Positions 53,985 to 63,711 are shown, numbered from the stretch's first letter. The stretch is DNA of 64,000 bases from Mordavella massiliensis (GCF_016902415.1 NZ_JACJLV010000006.1:1-64000), one strand, 5' to 3'. Notes: generated by a model not told the origin, from the letters alone. Numbers and translations: made by a program.

Positions 53985-55650
53985 ACACGTCCATGATGAT
54001 GGGCAGGATCATGGGCCGGCGCTTGGTCCGTTTCCAGATGAATTCGTTCATGGTGTCCCGGATCACCAGCTTGATCTTGCTCCAGTCTGCGTTGCGCTGA
54101 TGGGTCAGGCAGTCTTCTACCGCGTCTGTCAGCACATGTCTTGCCTCTTCCATCAGTCCTTCGGATTCGCGTACATAGACGAAACCGCGGGATACGATAT
54201 CCGGGCCGGCCAGCAGCTGATTGCTGCCTTTTTCCAGGGTCAGTACCACGATGAGGATTCCGTCTTCCGCCAGATGCTGCCGGTCGCGGAGCACGATGTT
54301 TCCTACGTCTCCTACGCCCAGGCCGTCTACCAGGATGGAACCTGTGTGGACTTTATCCACGACTTTGGCTTCCTGGCTGCTGACCTCCAGCACGTCGCCG
54401 GACTGCAGGATATAGACATTATCCTTGGGGATTCCAAGGCTCATGGCCAGTTCGGCGTTTGCCTTCAGATGCCGGAACTCGCCGTGCACCGGAATGGCGT
54501 ATCTGGGTTTCACCAGGGAATAGATCAGCTTCAGTTCTTCCTGACAGGCATGTCCGGATACGTGAACATCCTGGAAAATGACATTGGCTCCCTTTGCGGA
54601 CAGTTCATTGATCACCCTGGATACAGATTTTTCATTTCCGGGAATCGGATTGGAACTTAAGATGACCGTATCTCCCGGCATGATCGTTACTTTTTTATGG
54701 ATGTCCGCCGCCATCCGGGACAGGGCCGCCATGGACTCGCCCTGGCTTCCGGTGGTGATCAGCACCGTCTTCTCCGGCGGATAATTCTTCATCTGATCGA
54801 TCTCGATCAGCGTTTTATCCGGCACATTCAGATATCCCAGCTCCTGGGCAACCTGGATGATATTTACCATACTGCGGCCTTCCACCACAACTTTCCGGTC
54901 ATATTTGCATGCCGTATTGATGATCTGCTGCACCCGGTCTACATTGGATGCAAAGGTGGCGATGATCAGCCTGGTATTCTGATGCTCCGCAAAAATGTGG
55001 TCAAAGGTAACGCCCACTGTTCTCTCTGACTGGGTAAATCCCTTGCGCTCCGCATTGGTACTGTCGCTCATCAGAGCCAGCACGCCTTTTTTGCCGATCT
55101 CCGCAAATCTCTGAAGATCAATGGCGTCTCCGAATACCGGCGTGTAATCCACCTTAAAGTCTCCGGTGTGGACCACGATCCCTGCCGGCGAATAGATGGC
55201 AAGAGCCGCCGCATCCTGGATGCTGTGATTGGTCTTGATAAACTCAATCCGGAAATGTCCCAGATTGATGGACTGTCCGTGGCGCACCACTTTTCTTCTG
55301 GTGCTGCGCAGAAGATTGTGTTCCGTCAGCTTCCGTTCAATGATACCCATGGTCAGCTTGGTCGCGTAAATAGGCAGATTCATTTCCCGCAACACATAAG
55401 GCAGCGCTCCGATATGGTCCTCATGGCCGTGGGTGATCACAAACCCTTTTACCTTCTCAATATTGTCCTTCAGATAGGACACGTCCGGGATCACAAGGTC
55501 GATTCCCAGCATGTCCTCCTCCGGGAAAGCCAGACCGCAATCCACGACAATAATACTGTCTTCGTACTCAAAGGCAGTGATGTTCATTCCGATCTTTTCC
55601 AATCCTCCGAGCGGAATGATGCGCAGTTTTCCGTTGTTTTCTTTTTTCAA
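53983..55650 (-). CDS. rnj: Ribonuclease J
   Basis: Metallo-beta-lactamase/beta-CASP RNase of 555 residues with endo- and 5'-exonuclease activity in mRNA decay. It opens LRIIPLGGLEKIGMNITAFE, with metal motif HGHEDHIG and VVHTGDFKVDY, and beta-CASP motif GSQGESMAAL. The TTG at 55650 is used because GGAGG lies seven bases upstream. It starts two bases after the fur-like stop. Confidence 0.94.
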   Translation of the reverse strand: MKKENNGKLRIIPLGGLEKIGMNITAFEYEDSIIVVDCGLAFPEEDMLGIDLVIPDVSYLKDNIEKVKGFVITHGHEDHIGALPYVLREMNLPIYATKLTMGIIERKLTEHNLLRSTRRKVVRHGQSINLGHFRIEFIKTNHSIQDAAALAIYSPAGIVVHTGDFKVDYTPVFGDAIDLQRFAEIGKKGVLALMSDSTNAERKGFTQSERTVGVTFDHIFAEHQNTRLIIATFASNVDRVQQIINTACKYDRKVVVEGRSMVNIIQVAQELGYLNVPDKTLIEIDQMKNYPPEKTVLITTGSQGESMAALSRMAADIHKKVTIMPGDTVILSSNPIPGNEKSVSRVINELSAKGANVIFQDVHVSGHACQEELKLIYSLVKPRYAIPVHGEFRHLKANAELAMSLGIPKDNVYILQSGDVLEVSSQEAKVVDKVHTGSILVDGLGVGDVGNIVLRDRQHLAEDGILIVVLTLEKGSNQLLAGPDIVSRGFVYVRESEGLMEEARHVLTDAVEDCLTHQRNADWSKIKLVIRDTMNEFIWKRTKRRPMILPIIMDV

Positions 55651-55652
55651 AT

Positions 55653-56132
55653 TTACACCTCCACGTGTTGATCCGTACTGTTTTGCCTCTTTTGGCACTC
55701 CCTGCATTGTCCGTAGAACTTTAATTCGTGGTCTAACACATGAAATCCGGTCTCTTCCTCGATCCGATGCTCCAGTTCATCCAATAAATCATCGTGAAAC
55801 GGAAGGATCTTTCCACACGTTTTACAGATCAGATGATGATGGTGATGTTTCCCCAGGCCCGCGCCCGGTTCTCCGATCTCGTATCGCACACACCCGTCAT
55901 CCAGACTGATCCGATCCACCAATTGCATTTCCAGTAACAACTGCACTGTCCGGTAAATGGTGGCCAGTCCGATCTCCGGATAGTCCTCCTTTACCATCTC
56001 ATAGATGTCCTCGGCAGTCATATGCCTGTCGCGGTTTTCTGCCAGAACCTCTAAAACAAGCAACCTCTGATTGGTCACTTTTAATCCTTTTTCTTTCAGC
56101 ATCTGCCTGAACTGTTCTTTACTGATAGACAT
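55653..56132 (-). CDS. Fur family metalloregulator
   Basis: Regulator of 159 residues. The winged helix is GLKVTNQRLLVLEVLAENR, with MTAEDIYEMV and IGLATIYRTVQLLLE. The metal sites are KHHHHHLICKTCGKILPF and GQCRECQKR. It may be Fur, PerR or Zur; the metal-site residues do not decide. The ATG at 56132 is seven bases after the DUF1292 gene. Confidence 0.93.
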   Translation of the reverse strand: MSISKEQFRQMLKEKGLKVTNQRLLVLEVLAENRDRHMTAEDIYEMVKEDYPEIGLATIYRTVQLLLEMQLVDRISLDDGCVRYEIGEPGAGLGKHHHHHLICKTCGKILPFHDDLLDELEHRIEEETGFHVLDHELKFYGQCRECQKRQNSTDQHVEV

Positions 56133-56139
56133 CCGTACT

Positions 56140-56397
56140 TTACCTTTCAATCGCCACGTCTTCGAGAAGCTCCTCAAACACTTTCGAAACCGCCGAAAGT
56201 TCCACGTCGTCTTCCACGATCTCATAAACGCTCTCGCCTTTTTCCGCCGAAGGCGTTTCCTTCAGGATCAGGCACTGCGCCTCGTCCTCTTCAGAATCCG
56301 CCACCAGAAGATAGTTCACCGCGTTTACCGTTGTCTGCTCCAGTACATAAAATGCTTCTTCCTGCATATCTTCAGACATGAATTTGATCTTTTCCAT
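56140..56397 (-). CDS. DUF1292 (YrzB) family protein
   Basis: Acidic protein of 85 residues with the DUF1292 form: EEAFYVLEQTTVNAVNYLLVA, then DSEEDEAQCLILKE and YEIVEDDVELSAVSKVFEEL. Function unknown. It lies in the conserved Firmicute run ireB-ruvX-DUF1292-fur. The ATG at 56397 follows AAAGGGTG. Confidence 0.9.
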   Translation of the reverse strand: MEKIKFMSEDMQEEAFYVLEQTTVNAVNYLLVADSEEDEAQCLILKETPSAEKGESVYEIVEDDVELSAVSKVFEELLEDVAIER

Positions 56398-56438
56398 AAG
56401 CGAACACACCCTTTGCTCTGTCAATCTGCGGGCTTTTC

Positions 56439-56861
56439 CTAAAATGCAAGCGAATCCAGATATCCCTGCAATATAAAAACAGCCGCAATCTGATCAACAT
56501 ACTTCTTGCGGTTCTCACGTCTTACTTTATTCTCTATCAACGTCCGTTCTGCTTCTACTGTTGTCAGGCGCTCGTCCCACATCACGACCTCAAGGCCGGT
56601 CCGTCTTTCAAGCATCCGTCCGAATTCTATTGATTTTTCCGCCCGATCTCCGATATCGTTATTCATATGCTTTGGAAGGCCCAGCACGATCTTTTCCACC
56701 TGATACTCATCAATCAGCTCCTCGATACGCGCACAGGTCCTCCTCAGCTTATTTTCGTCCTTCCTGGTAATCGTCTCCACAGCCTGGGCCGTGATCTTTA
56801 ACGGATCACTGACCGCCACTCCCACGGTCCGGGAGCCGTAATCCAATCCCATGATTCTCAT
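56439..56861 (-). CDS. ruvX: Holliday junction resolvase-like RuvX (YqgF)
   Basis: RNase H-fold nuclease of 140 residues: [20 protein letters not shown] with the catalytic Asp, [16 protein letters not shown], and [14 protein letters not shown]. Probably acts in 16S rRNA 5' processing or in recombination. It is three bases after ireB. Confidence 0.96.
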   Translation of the reverse strand: MRIMGLDYGSRTVGVAVSDPLKITAQAVETITRKDENKLRRTCARIEELIDEYQVEKIVLGLPKHMNNDIGDRAEKSIEFGRMLERRTGLEVVMWDERLTTVEAERTLIENKVRRENRKKYVDQIAAVFILQGYLDSLAF

Positions 56862-56864
56862 AGA

Positions 56865-57131
56865 TCAGTCTTCCCAGCCGTTATGCTTAATATACGTTTT
56901 CAGCATCTCTTCCACCAGTTCGTCCCGCTCCATCTTCATGATCAGACTTCTGGCGCCGTTGTGGCTGGTGATATAAGTCGGATCCCCGGACATAATATAT
57001 CCTACCATCTGGTTTACCGGGTTATATCCCTTCTCCTTTAAAGCCTTGTACACAATTTCAAGAATATCTTTTGCCTGAATCTGTGGACCGCTTTCTACCT
57101 GAAAAAACTGAGTGCTGCTTAAATCCTTCAT
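56865..57131 (-). CDS. IreB family regulatory phosphoprotein
   Basis: Protein of 88 residues: [20 protein letters not shown], then [20 protein letters not shown] and [19 protein letters not shown]. IreB in Enterococcus is a substrate of the kinase IreK and affects cephalosporin tolerance. The N-terminal Thr (SSTQFF) is the conserved region. It opens the ireB-ruvX-DUF1292-fur-rnj run. Confidence 0.94.
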   Translation of the reverse strand: MKDLSSTQFFQVESGPQIQAKDILEIVYKALKEKGYNPVNQMVGYIMSGDPTYITSHNGARSLIMKMERDELVEEMLKTYIKHNGWED

Positions 57132-57188
57132 ATACTCACGTCCTCCAATCATACTTCATCCTTATTCTACATGAAACCCTTACAAAAT

Positions 57189-58496
57189 TCAATGAATTAT
57201 TTGAAAAGGATTCTCTATTTCAACCGGGACCAGCTGATTGACCAGATTTTCCCGGCTTTTGATCCCTGCTTTTACGTATTCCCGGGTATGGCCCACCTGC
57301 CAGATCTCCCCGTCTCTTTCAATCTCTTCTTCGATCAGCACCTCCTGCGTGGTGCCAAGGAGCCGCTCCTCATAAGCCTTCTGCTTCTTTTTACTGAGTT
57401 CCAGCAAAATGGCGCTCCGTTCCGCCTTCACCGGCTCCGGCACCTGATCCGGCATCACCGCAGCCTTTGTGCCCTCTCTTCTGGAATACTTAAAGACATG
57501 GGTCTCATAAAAATCCACCTTGTCCACAAAAGCCCTGGAGGCTTCAAATTCCTCCTGCGTCTCCCCCGGAAATCCAACGATCACGTCCGTGGTCAGAGCC
57601 GGCTCATGAAAATATTTCCGCAAAAGTTCGCATTTTTCAAAATATTCCTCCGCCGTGTAGCGCCGGTTCATCCGCTTCAGCGTCTCCGTGCAGCCGCTCT
57701 GGAGAGAAAGATGAAAATGCGGGCACATTTTCGGAAGTCCGGAAATGGTCCGGACAAATTCTTCGGTAATGATCCGGGGTTCCAGTGATCCCAGCCGGAT
57801 TCTTCGGATCCCCTCCACCTCGTGTACCGCCAGGATCAAAGACAGCAGGTCTTCCCCGTTATCGATCCCGTACGAGCTTAAATGAATGCCGGTCAGCACC
57901 ACTTCCTGATAACCGGCTCCGGCAAGCGCCTGCACTTCCTCCAGCACATGGTCCTTGCTCCGGCTCCGAACCCTTCCTCTGGCATAAGGGATGATGCAGT
58001 AGGAACAGAACTGGTTGCAGCCGTCCTGCACCTTGATATAGGCGCGGGTATGCTCGGCGGTCCGGGAAAGGCTTAACTCCTCGTATTCTTTTGTATGCCC
58101 GATGTCCACCAGATCTTTTAAGGGCTCCCCGGGCCGTTTCTTTTCCCCGCCCCGGCTGTTTTCATATTCTTCCAGAATGCGGACGATCTCTTTTTTCCGG
58201 TTATTTCCGATCACGATATCCACACAGTCCGCCGCCTCGTCGGGCTTTTCCTGGACGTAACAGCCGCAGGCCGCCACAACCGCCTCCGGGTTCATCTTTC
58301 TGGCGCGGTGCAGCATCTGGCGGGACTTACGGTCCGCCATATTCGTCACCGTACAGGTATTAATGATATAAACATCCGCTTTTTCCTGAAACGGCACGAT
58401 CTCATAGCCTGCCTGTTCCAGAAGCTCCTGCATGGCCTCTGTCTCATAAGCATTGACCTTGCAGCCCAGATTGTGCAGCGCAGCTTTCTTTCCCAT
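57189..58496 (-). CDS. mtaB: tRNA t6A37 methylthiotransferase MtaB
   Basis: Radical SAM methylthiotransferase of 435 residues. The N-terminal UPF0004 domain has HNLGCKVNAYETEAM, NTCTVTN and ACGCYVQ. The radical SAM motif is DGCNQFCSYCIIPYARG. A C-terminal TRAM domain ends the protein. It converts t6A to ms2t6A at tRNA position 37. Confidence 0.95.
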   Translation of the reverse strand: MGKKAALHNLGCKVNAYETEAMQELLEQAGYEIVPFQEKADVYIINTCTVTNMADRKSRQMLHRARKMNPEAVVAACGCYVQEKPDEAADCVDIVIGNNRKKEIVRILEEYENSRGGEKKRPGEPLKDLVDIGHTKEYEELSLSRTAEHTRAYIKVQDGCNQFCSYCIIPYARGRVRSRSKDHVLEEVQALAGAGYQEVVLTGIHLSSYGIDNGEDLLSLILAVHEVEGIRRIRLGSLEPRIITEEFVRTISGLPKMCPHFHLSLQSGCTETLKRMNRRYTAEEYFEKCELLRKYFHEPALTTDVIVGFPGETQEEFEASRAFVDKVDFYETHVFKYSRREGTKAAVMPDQVPEPVKAERSAILLELSKKKQKAYEERLLGTTQEVLIEEEIERDGEIWQVGHTREYVKAGIKSRENLVNQLVPVEIENPFQIIH

Positions 58497-58557
58497 AATT
58501 TCTGTCCTTTCCTACTGTCGTTACTCTTTCCATCACCTGATTTTAACAAAATCTTCC

Positions 58558-58586
58558 TTGACTTTTCCATATCTTGCTCTTAAGAT
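58558..58586 (+). promoter_or_regulatory. Promoter of the HPr-like gene
   Basis: TTGACT (58558-58563), 17-base spacer, TAAGAT (58581-58586), 46 bases upstream of the ATG. Confidence 0.7.
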
Positions 58587-58632
58587 GGTTATAGAAGCGA
58601 ATAATATATGAAATATAAGGAGGATTCATCCA

Positions 58633-58875
58633 ATGAAAACAGTACAAATTTCCTTAAATTCCATCGATAAAGTAAAGTCATTCGTAAATGAGATCACCAA
58701 GTTTGATTATGATTTTGATCTGGTATCCGGAAGATACGTTATCGATGCAAAATCCATCATGGGTATCTTCAGCCTGGATCTCTCCAAACCCATCGACCTG
58801 AACATCCATGCGGACAACGGCGCTGATGTGGATAAGATCCTGGAAGTACTTACCCCTTATATCTGCGAATCATAG
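58633..58875 (+). CDS. HPr-like protein lacking the catalytic histidine
   Basis: Protein of 80 residues in the PTS HPr family. The Ser46-kinase site is preserved (DAKSIMGIFSLDL, Ser about residue 41), but the active-site loop GIHARPA is replaced by NSIDKVKSFV, with no His. It therefore cannot carry phosphate between EI and EIIA. Like Crh of Bacillus it may be purely regulatory through Ser phosphorylation. It is a single-gene unit with its own promoter and terminator. The ATG follows AAGGAGG. Confidence 0.9.
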   Translation: MKTVQISLNSIDKVKSFVNEITKFDYDFDLVSGRYVIDAKSIMGIFSLDLSKPIDLNIHADNGADVDKILEVLTPYICES

Positions 58876-58890
58876 AAGATCATACAGATT

Positions 58891-58925
58891 GGTCAGGCCC
58901 GGTTACCGGAGCCTGACCTTTTTAC
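58891..58925 (+). terminator. Terminator of the HPr-like gene
   Basis: Stem GGTCAGGC-CCGG/CCGG-A-GCCTGACC with a three-base loop and five T on the plus strand. It starts 15 bases after the stop. Confidence 0.93.
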
Positions 58926-58945
58926 TTTTTGTTTCTCGTCTGCTT

Positions 58946-60130
58946 TTATTCTTCCACTTCTATGATCTCTGCGGAATCAATGGCCTCTTTCACCAGTTCG
59001 TCGATCTTTTCCGCCAGCTTCTCTTCTGACCGGCGGATCACACCCAGGTTCGGCTTGGTCACCGGATGTTTTGCCACGAAAATGGTACAGCAATCCTCAA
59101 AGGGCTGGATGGAAGTCTCAAAGGTTCCGATCTTTTCCGAAATATTTACGATCTCCTGCTTATCGTATCCGATCACCGGACGGTACACAGGCAGCGTACA
59201 TACGTCGTTGGTCGCAGCCAGGCTCTGCATGGTCTGGCTGGCCACCTGGCCGATGCTCTCCCCTGTGATCAGGCCCAGACACCCGTCTTTTCTCGCGAAA
59301 TGCTCTGCGATCCGCATCATATAGCGGCGCATGATGATGGTCAGTTCATCATGGGGGCACTGGTCATAGATATAAAGCTGGATATCCGTGAAATTCACCA
59401 CATGCAGACGGATAGGTCCTGCGTATCTGGACACGATCTTTGCCAGATCCACCACCTTTTGCTTGGCCCGCTCGCTGGTATAGGGCGGCGCGTGAAAATA
59501 TGCGGCCTCCAGGCCGACGCCCCGCTTGGAGATCATATAGCCCGCCACCGGACTGTCGATCCCTCCGGATAAAAGGAGCATGGCCTTGCCATTGGTCCCC
59601 ACCGGCATGCCGCCGGCTCCGGGAATGATCTGGGAATATACGTAGATCTGATTTCTCACCTCTATATTCACCTGTACATCCGGATGATGCACATCCACCC
59701 GGATCTCGGGGAACGCCTCTAAGATAGCCTCTCCCAGATCCCGGCTGATCTCCATGGAATTCATGGGATAGGACTTCTTCGCCCGCCTGGACTCCACCTT
59801 GAAGGTAAACTTTTTATCCGGGTACATTTCATCCATGTACGCCACAACATCCTTTTTCAGCTGGTCAAAGCCCTGATCTTCCAGACGCACCACCGGGCAG
59901 ATCCCCACCAGGCCAAACACCCGCTTTAAATGCTCCACTGCGTCCTCATAATCATAATCGCCTTCACAGTCCACGTAGATCCGGGCCTGGGACTTATACA
60001 CCTGAAACTCTCCGTCCACCGGTTCCAGCGCGCGGCGCACCTGGCGCACCAGAGCGTCCTCAAAAAGATACCGGTTCTTTCCCTTGATCCCGATCTCGCC
60101 GTATTTTAACAAAAATGTGTGAAATCTCAT
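58946..60130 (-). CDS. thiI: tRNA 4-thiouridine synthase ThiI
   Basis: Protein of 394 residues: N-terminal ferredoxin-like region and THUMP domain (about residues 60-165), then a PP-loop domain with LLSGGIDSPVAGY. It has no C-terminal rhodanese domain (the E. coli protein is about 90 residues longer), which is usual in Firmicutes. It makes s4U8 in tRNA, using sulfur from the cysteine desulfurase encoded just upstream. Confidence 0.96.
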   Translation of the reverse strand: MRFHTFLLKYGEIGIKGKNRYLFEDALVRQVRRALEPVDGEFQVYKSQARIYVDCEGDYDYEDAVEHLKRVFGLVGICPVVRLEDQGFDQLKKDVVAYMDEMYPDKKFTFKVESRRAKKSYPMNSMEISRDLGEAILEAFPEIRVDVHHPDVQVNIEVRNQIYVYSQIIPGAGGMPVGTNGKAMLLLSGGIDSPVAGYMISKRGVGLEAAYFHAPPYTSERAKQKVVDLAKIVSRYAGPIRLHVVNFTDIQLYIYDQCPHDELTIIMRRYMMRIAEHFARKDGCLGLITGESIGQVASQTMQSLAATNDVCTLPVYRPVIGYDKQEIVNISEKIGTFETSIQPFEDCCTIFVAKHPVTKPNLGVIRRSEEKLAEKIDELVKEAIDSAEIIEVEE

Positions 60131-60166
60131 CTGTAAGAATCTCCTTCACTTGTTCTATTTCTCAGA

Positions 60167-61324
60167 TTATCTTCTGGTATATCTCCGAAGCATCGGTACT
60201 ATATTATATAGTGTCCGAAGCGTCTCGTCAATCTCCTCGGCCGTGGTAAATTCCGACATACTGAAGCGAAGCGTGGCGTCCAAAAACTCCCGTCCGGCGC
60301 CGATGCCTCTTAATACGCCGCTGATCTGCGGATGGTTGGAGGCGCAGGCTGAACCGCTGGACACATAGATCCCTTTTTCTTCCAGCGCGTGAAGCAGCAC
60401 CTCGCTTCGGATCCCCGCAAATCCCACGCTGACAATGTGGGGCGCGCTGGTCTCGTCACAGAGCCCGTGGACCACAGTATCCGGGATCTCTCCTACACCT
60501 TCCACAAAACTCTGCTTTAAGTTCCGCATTCTCTCTACCTTTTCATCCAGATCCTGGTAGATCATCTTTGCCGCAAGGCCAAGTCCTGCGATCCCCGGCA
60601 CATTTTCCGTACCGGAACGGATATTCTTCTGCTGTTCTCCGCCGAACACGATAGGCTGGATCTTCACATGCTCTCCGATATAGAGCGCGCCGATCCCCTT
60701 TGGCCCGTGGATCTTATGGCCGCTTAAGGACAGAAGATCCACCTTGATCCGTTTCGGATAGATCCGGTATTTCCCAAATCCCTGTACAGCGTCCACGTGA
60801 AATAAAATGTTCTGGTCATAGGCTTTCACCAGACTGGCCGCCTCCTGCACCGGCTGCACGGAGCCCACCTCATTATTCACATACATCATAGACACCAGGA
60901 TAGTCTCCGGACAAAGTGCTTCCTTTAACGCCTCCAGGCTTGCCCGCCCGCTGCTGTCTACCGGCAGAAACGTCACCCGGTATCCTTCTTCCTCCAGATA
61001 CCGCATGGTATTTAAAACCGCCGGATGTTCGATGCCGGTGGTGATCAGGTGATTCCCCCGCCGCCAGTTCGCCCTGGCGCATCCGATCAGCGCCAGATTA
61101 TCGCTCTCTGTTCCGCCGGAGGTAAAAAAGATCTCCTTTTCCTGCACCTTCAGAAGCTTTGCCAGCCGTTCTTTTGCTTCTTTCACATAACGCTCCGCGG
61201 CCACGCCTTTGGCATGCATGGAAGATGGGTTGCCATAGTCCTCGCACATCACCTTGCGGACCAGGTCTCCCACTTCCGGATACGCCATGGTCGTCGCGGA
61301 ATTGTCCAGATATATTTCTTTCAT
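60167..61324 (-). CDS. Cysteine desulfurase (NifS/NifZ-like)
   Basis: PLP enzyme of 385 residues. It opens EIYLDNSATTMAYPEV. The PLP Lys is in LSLSGHKIHGPKGIG. The active-site Cys loop is YVSSGSACASNHPQ. It supplies persulfide sulfur. Pairing with thiI 36 bases downstream matches Bacillus nifZ-thiI, so tRNA thiolation is the likely main role. Confidence 0.95.
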   Translation of the reverse strand: MKEIYLDNSATTMAYPEVGDLVRKVMCEDYGNPSSMHAKGVAAERYVKEAKERLAKLLKVQEKEIFFTSGGTESDNLALIGCARANWRRGNHLITTGIEHPAVLNTMRYLEEEGYRVTFLPVDSSGRASLEALKEALCPETILVSMMYVNNEVGSVQPVQEAASLVKAYDQNILFHVDAVQGFGKYRIYPKRIKVDLLSLSGHKIHGPKGIGALYIGEHVKIQPIVFGGEQQKNIRSGTENVPGIAGLGLAAKMIYQDLDEKVERMRNLKQSFVEGVGEIPDTVVHGLCDETSAPHIVSVGFAGIRSEVLLHALEEKGIYVSSGSACASNHPQISGVLRGIGAGREFLDATLRFSMSEFTTAEEIDETLRTLYNIVPMLRRYTRR

Positions 61325-61375
61325 GTTTTCACTTCCTGCTCAAAATATTCCTTACTATACTATATGATACAGAGG

Positions 61376-62119
61376 TTAAAAGGGCTTCTCCAGCCGGTAC
61401 ATCAGGATCGAAAGCACCGCGATCCCCGCCGTCTCTGTGCGCAGGATCCGCTTCCCAAGGGTAATGGGCAGGGCTCCCGCTTCCACGGCTCGACCCACTT
61501 CCTCTTTTTCAAAACCGCCCTCCGGGCCGATGAAGATCCCCACCGACTGCCCGGGCCGGATCCCGTCCAGGATCTTTCTGGTCCCATCCATGCCGTCCGC
61601 CAGTTCATAAGGGATCAGCCGGATATCCAGCGTTTCTGAAAATGCCAGAGCCTCCTGGAAGGTCATTACCTCCGAGACCACAGGGATATACCCTCTTCCG
61701 GCCTGCTTTGCCGCGCTTTCGGCAATCTGCTGCCAGCGCTGCACCTTTTTTGCCGCCTTCTTCGCATCCAGCTTCACCACGCAGCGACGGGTCTGTACAG
61801 GGATCACCTGGCAGACGCCAAGCTCTACCGCCTTTTGCACGATCAGTTCCATCTTTTCCTGCTTGGGAAGCCCCTGGAAGAGATAGATCCTGGAAGGAAG
61901 CTCCGTATCCACAAGGCCCGCCTCCAGGATGGCAAGGACCGCCTCCCCTTCCGGATAGTCCTCCACCCGGCAGCGGTACTGGCGGTTATTGCCGTCGCTT
62001 ACCATCACTTCTTCCCCCGGTCGCATCCGGAGCACATTTTTCATATGATTGACGTCCGAACCCTGGATCCGGATCTTGTCCTCCCCGACCTGGTCAGGCG
62101 TCACAAAAAACCGCTGCAT
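61376..62119 (-). CDS. rsmE: 16S rRNA (uracil1498-N3)-methyltransferase RsmE
   Basis: SPOUT methyltransferase of 247 residues with an N-terminal PUA-like domain (VNHMKNVLRMRPGEEV) and the knot motif IGPEGGFEKEEV plus LGKRILRTETAGIAVLSIL. It lies 10 bases after prmA, a common gene pair. Confidence 0.96.
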   Translation of the reverse strand: MQRFFVTPDQVGEDKIRIQGSDVNHMKNVLRMRPGEEVMVSDGNNRQYRCRVEDYPEGEAVLAILEAGLVDTELPSRIYLFQGLPKQEKMELIVQKAVELGVCQVIPVQTRRCVVKLDAKKAAKKVQRWQQIAESAAKQAGRGYIPVVSEVMTFQEALAFSETLDIRLIPYELADGMDGTRKILDGIRPGQSVGIFIGPEGGFEKEEVGRAVEAGALPITLGKRILRTETAGIAVLSILMYRLEKPF

Positions 62120-62129
62120 TTTCTTCTCC

Positions 62130-63086
62130 TTATTCCGGCTTTCTGGCAGTTACAGACACCCATTCGCCCTGATGATGTACTTCCAGTACCTCCATGCCGG
62201 CGGCCCGGACTGCTTCTGTCACCGTTTCTTCTTTGTCATCAATAATCCCGCTGGTAATATAGATCCCGCCCTTTTTCAGCTGATGAAGGATCACCGGCGT
62301 CAGCGGCACCAGCACGTCCGCCAGGATATTGGCGGCCACAATGTCATACTTCTCATAACCGGCCTTGTCCTGGACTTCTTTGTCGTCAATGATATTTCCG
62401 ATCATCACCTCATACTGGTCCTCCCGGATGCCGTTGGCCTTCATATTTTCATGGGTGGCGTCGATGGCGCAGGGATCCAGATCCGTTCCCACGGAATGAG
62501 CCGCGCCGAACTTTAACGCCAGCATGCCAAGGATGCCGCTTCCGCAGCCCACATCCAGGATCTGCGCGCCGGGTTTTACATATTTGCGCAGCTGCCGGAT
62601 ACAAAGCTGGGTCGTCTCATGCATGCCGGTTCCAAAGGCCGTGCCCGGATCAATATGGATCACCATCTTGTCGCTGTCCTTTGCCTCCACCTGCTCCCAG
62701 GACGGGATCACCAGAATGTCGTCAATGGAAAACTGATGGAAATATTTTTTCCAGTTGTTGACCCAGTCCACATCCTCGGTCTGGGACTCTTCGATGGTGC
62801 ATTCCCCCACATCCACATAGGAGCGCATCTCCTCCAGTTCCCTGCGGATTCTTTCCAGCACTGCTTCCGGATCTTCCTCTTCCTCCAGGTAAAAGGTCAG
62901 GTAAGCCACCCCGTCATCCGCCGGGATCTGAGGCAGGATGTCCACAAACATCTGCTCCTTATCCTGTTCGGTCAGCGGCACCTTATCCTCGATCTGCACG
63001 CCCTGGATCCCCAGATCCATCAGCATGCTGCTGACAATATCTTCTGCTTCTGTGGTCGTCTTGAGACGGAACTGATTCCATTTCAT
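62130..63086 (-). CDS. prmA: Ribosomal protein L11 methyltransferase PrmA
   Basis: Protein of 318 residues. The SAM motif is ILDVGCGSGILGMLALKFGA, after DPGTAFGTGMHETT. The NxL motif is IVAANILADVL. It trimethylates L11. It opens MKWNQFRLKTTTEAEDIVSS, typical of the substrate-recognition domain. Confidence 0.96.
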   Translation of the reverse strand: MKWNQFRLKTTTEAEDIVSSMLMDLGIQGVQIEDKVPLTEQDKEQMFVDILPQIPADDGVAYLTFYLEEEEDPEAVLERIRRELEEMRSYVDVGECTIEESQTEDVDWVNNWKKYFHQFSIDDILVIPSWEQVEAKDSDKMVIHIDPGTAFGTGMHETTQLCIRQLRKYVKPGAQILDVGCGSGILGMLALKFGAAHSVGTDLDPCAIDATHENMKANGIREDQYEVMIGNIIDDKEVQDKAGYEKYDIVAANILADVLVPLTPVILHQLKKGGIYITSGIIDDKEETVTEAVRAAGMEVLEVHHQGEWVSVTARKPE

Positions 63087-63137
63087 CCGGTGAAAACCTC
63101 CTTCTATCTATTCAAAACTCTTTCTGTGACTGTTCCT

Positions 63138-63707
63138 TTACCATGGCAAAATTCCCAGATGTTCCAGCAGGATCTTGGCCCCGATCATGATCAGGATCAC
63201 GCCTCCTGCCAGCTCTGCCTTTGCCTTAAACCTCGTCCCGAATACATTTCCTATTTTAACACCTGCCGCGGACAAAGTAAATGTGATCACGCCGATAAAG
63301 CAGACGGCCGGGACGATGTTGACCTGCAAAAATGCGAAGGTCACGCCCACCGCCAGGGCATCGATGCTGGTGGCGACCGCCAGGGCCAGCATGTTTCGCA
63401 CATCCAGAGAGGCGTCCGCCGTCTCACACGCTTCCGGCCCAAGCGCTTCCCGGATCATATTTCCGCCGATAACGCCAAGGAGGATAAATGCGATCCAGTG
63501 ATCCACCGATGTGATCACATCCCGGAACTGGACGCCCAGGAAATATCCAATGAGAGGCATCAGAGCCTGGAATCCGCCAAAATACAGGCCGACGATCCCG
63601 GCCTTCCCCAGAGTGCAGCGCTTCATGGCAAGGCCCTTGCAGATCGACACCGCAAAAGCGTCCATGGAGAGCCCGGTTGCTATCAGAAATAACTCGATCC
63701 AGCTCAT
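63138..63707 (-). CDS. mntP: Manganese efflux pump MntP
   Basis: Membrane protein of 189 residues with six helices and the paired acidic motifs [14 protein letters not shown] and [13 protein letters not shown] that form the metal path. It starts five bases from the stop of the ArsC-family gene, leaving no room for a manganese riboswitch directly upstream. Confidence 0.95.
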   Translation of the reverse strand: MSWIELFLIATGLSMDAFAVSICKGLAMKRCTLGKAGIVGLYFGGFQALMPLIGYFLGVQFRDVITSVDHWIAFILLGVIGGNMIREALGPEACETADASLDVRNMLALAVATSIDALAVGVTFAFLQVNIVPAVCFIGVITFTLSAAGVKIGNVFGTRFKAKAELAGGVILIMIGAKILLEHLGILPW

Positions 63708-63711
63708 CTGC

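Noticed and set aside
63708-63711. Manganese riboswitch (yybP-ykoY) before mntP
   Set aside because: mntP begins five bases from the upstream gene, so no leader is present here. One may exist upstream of position 64000.
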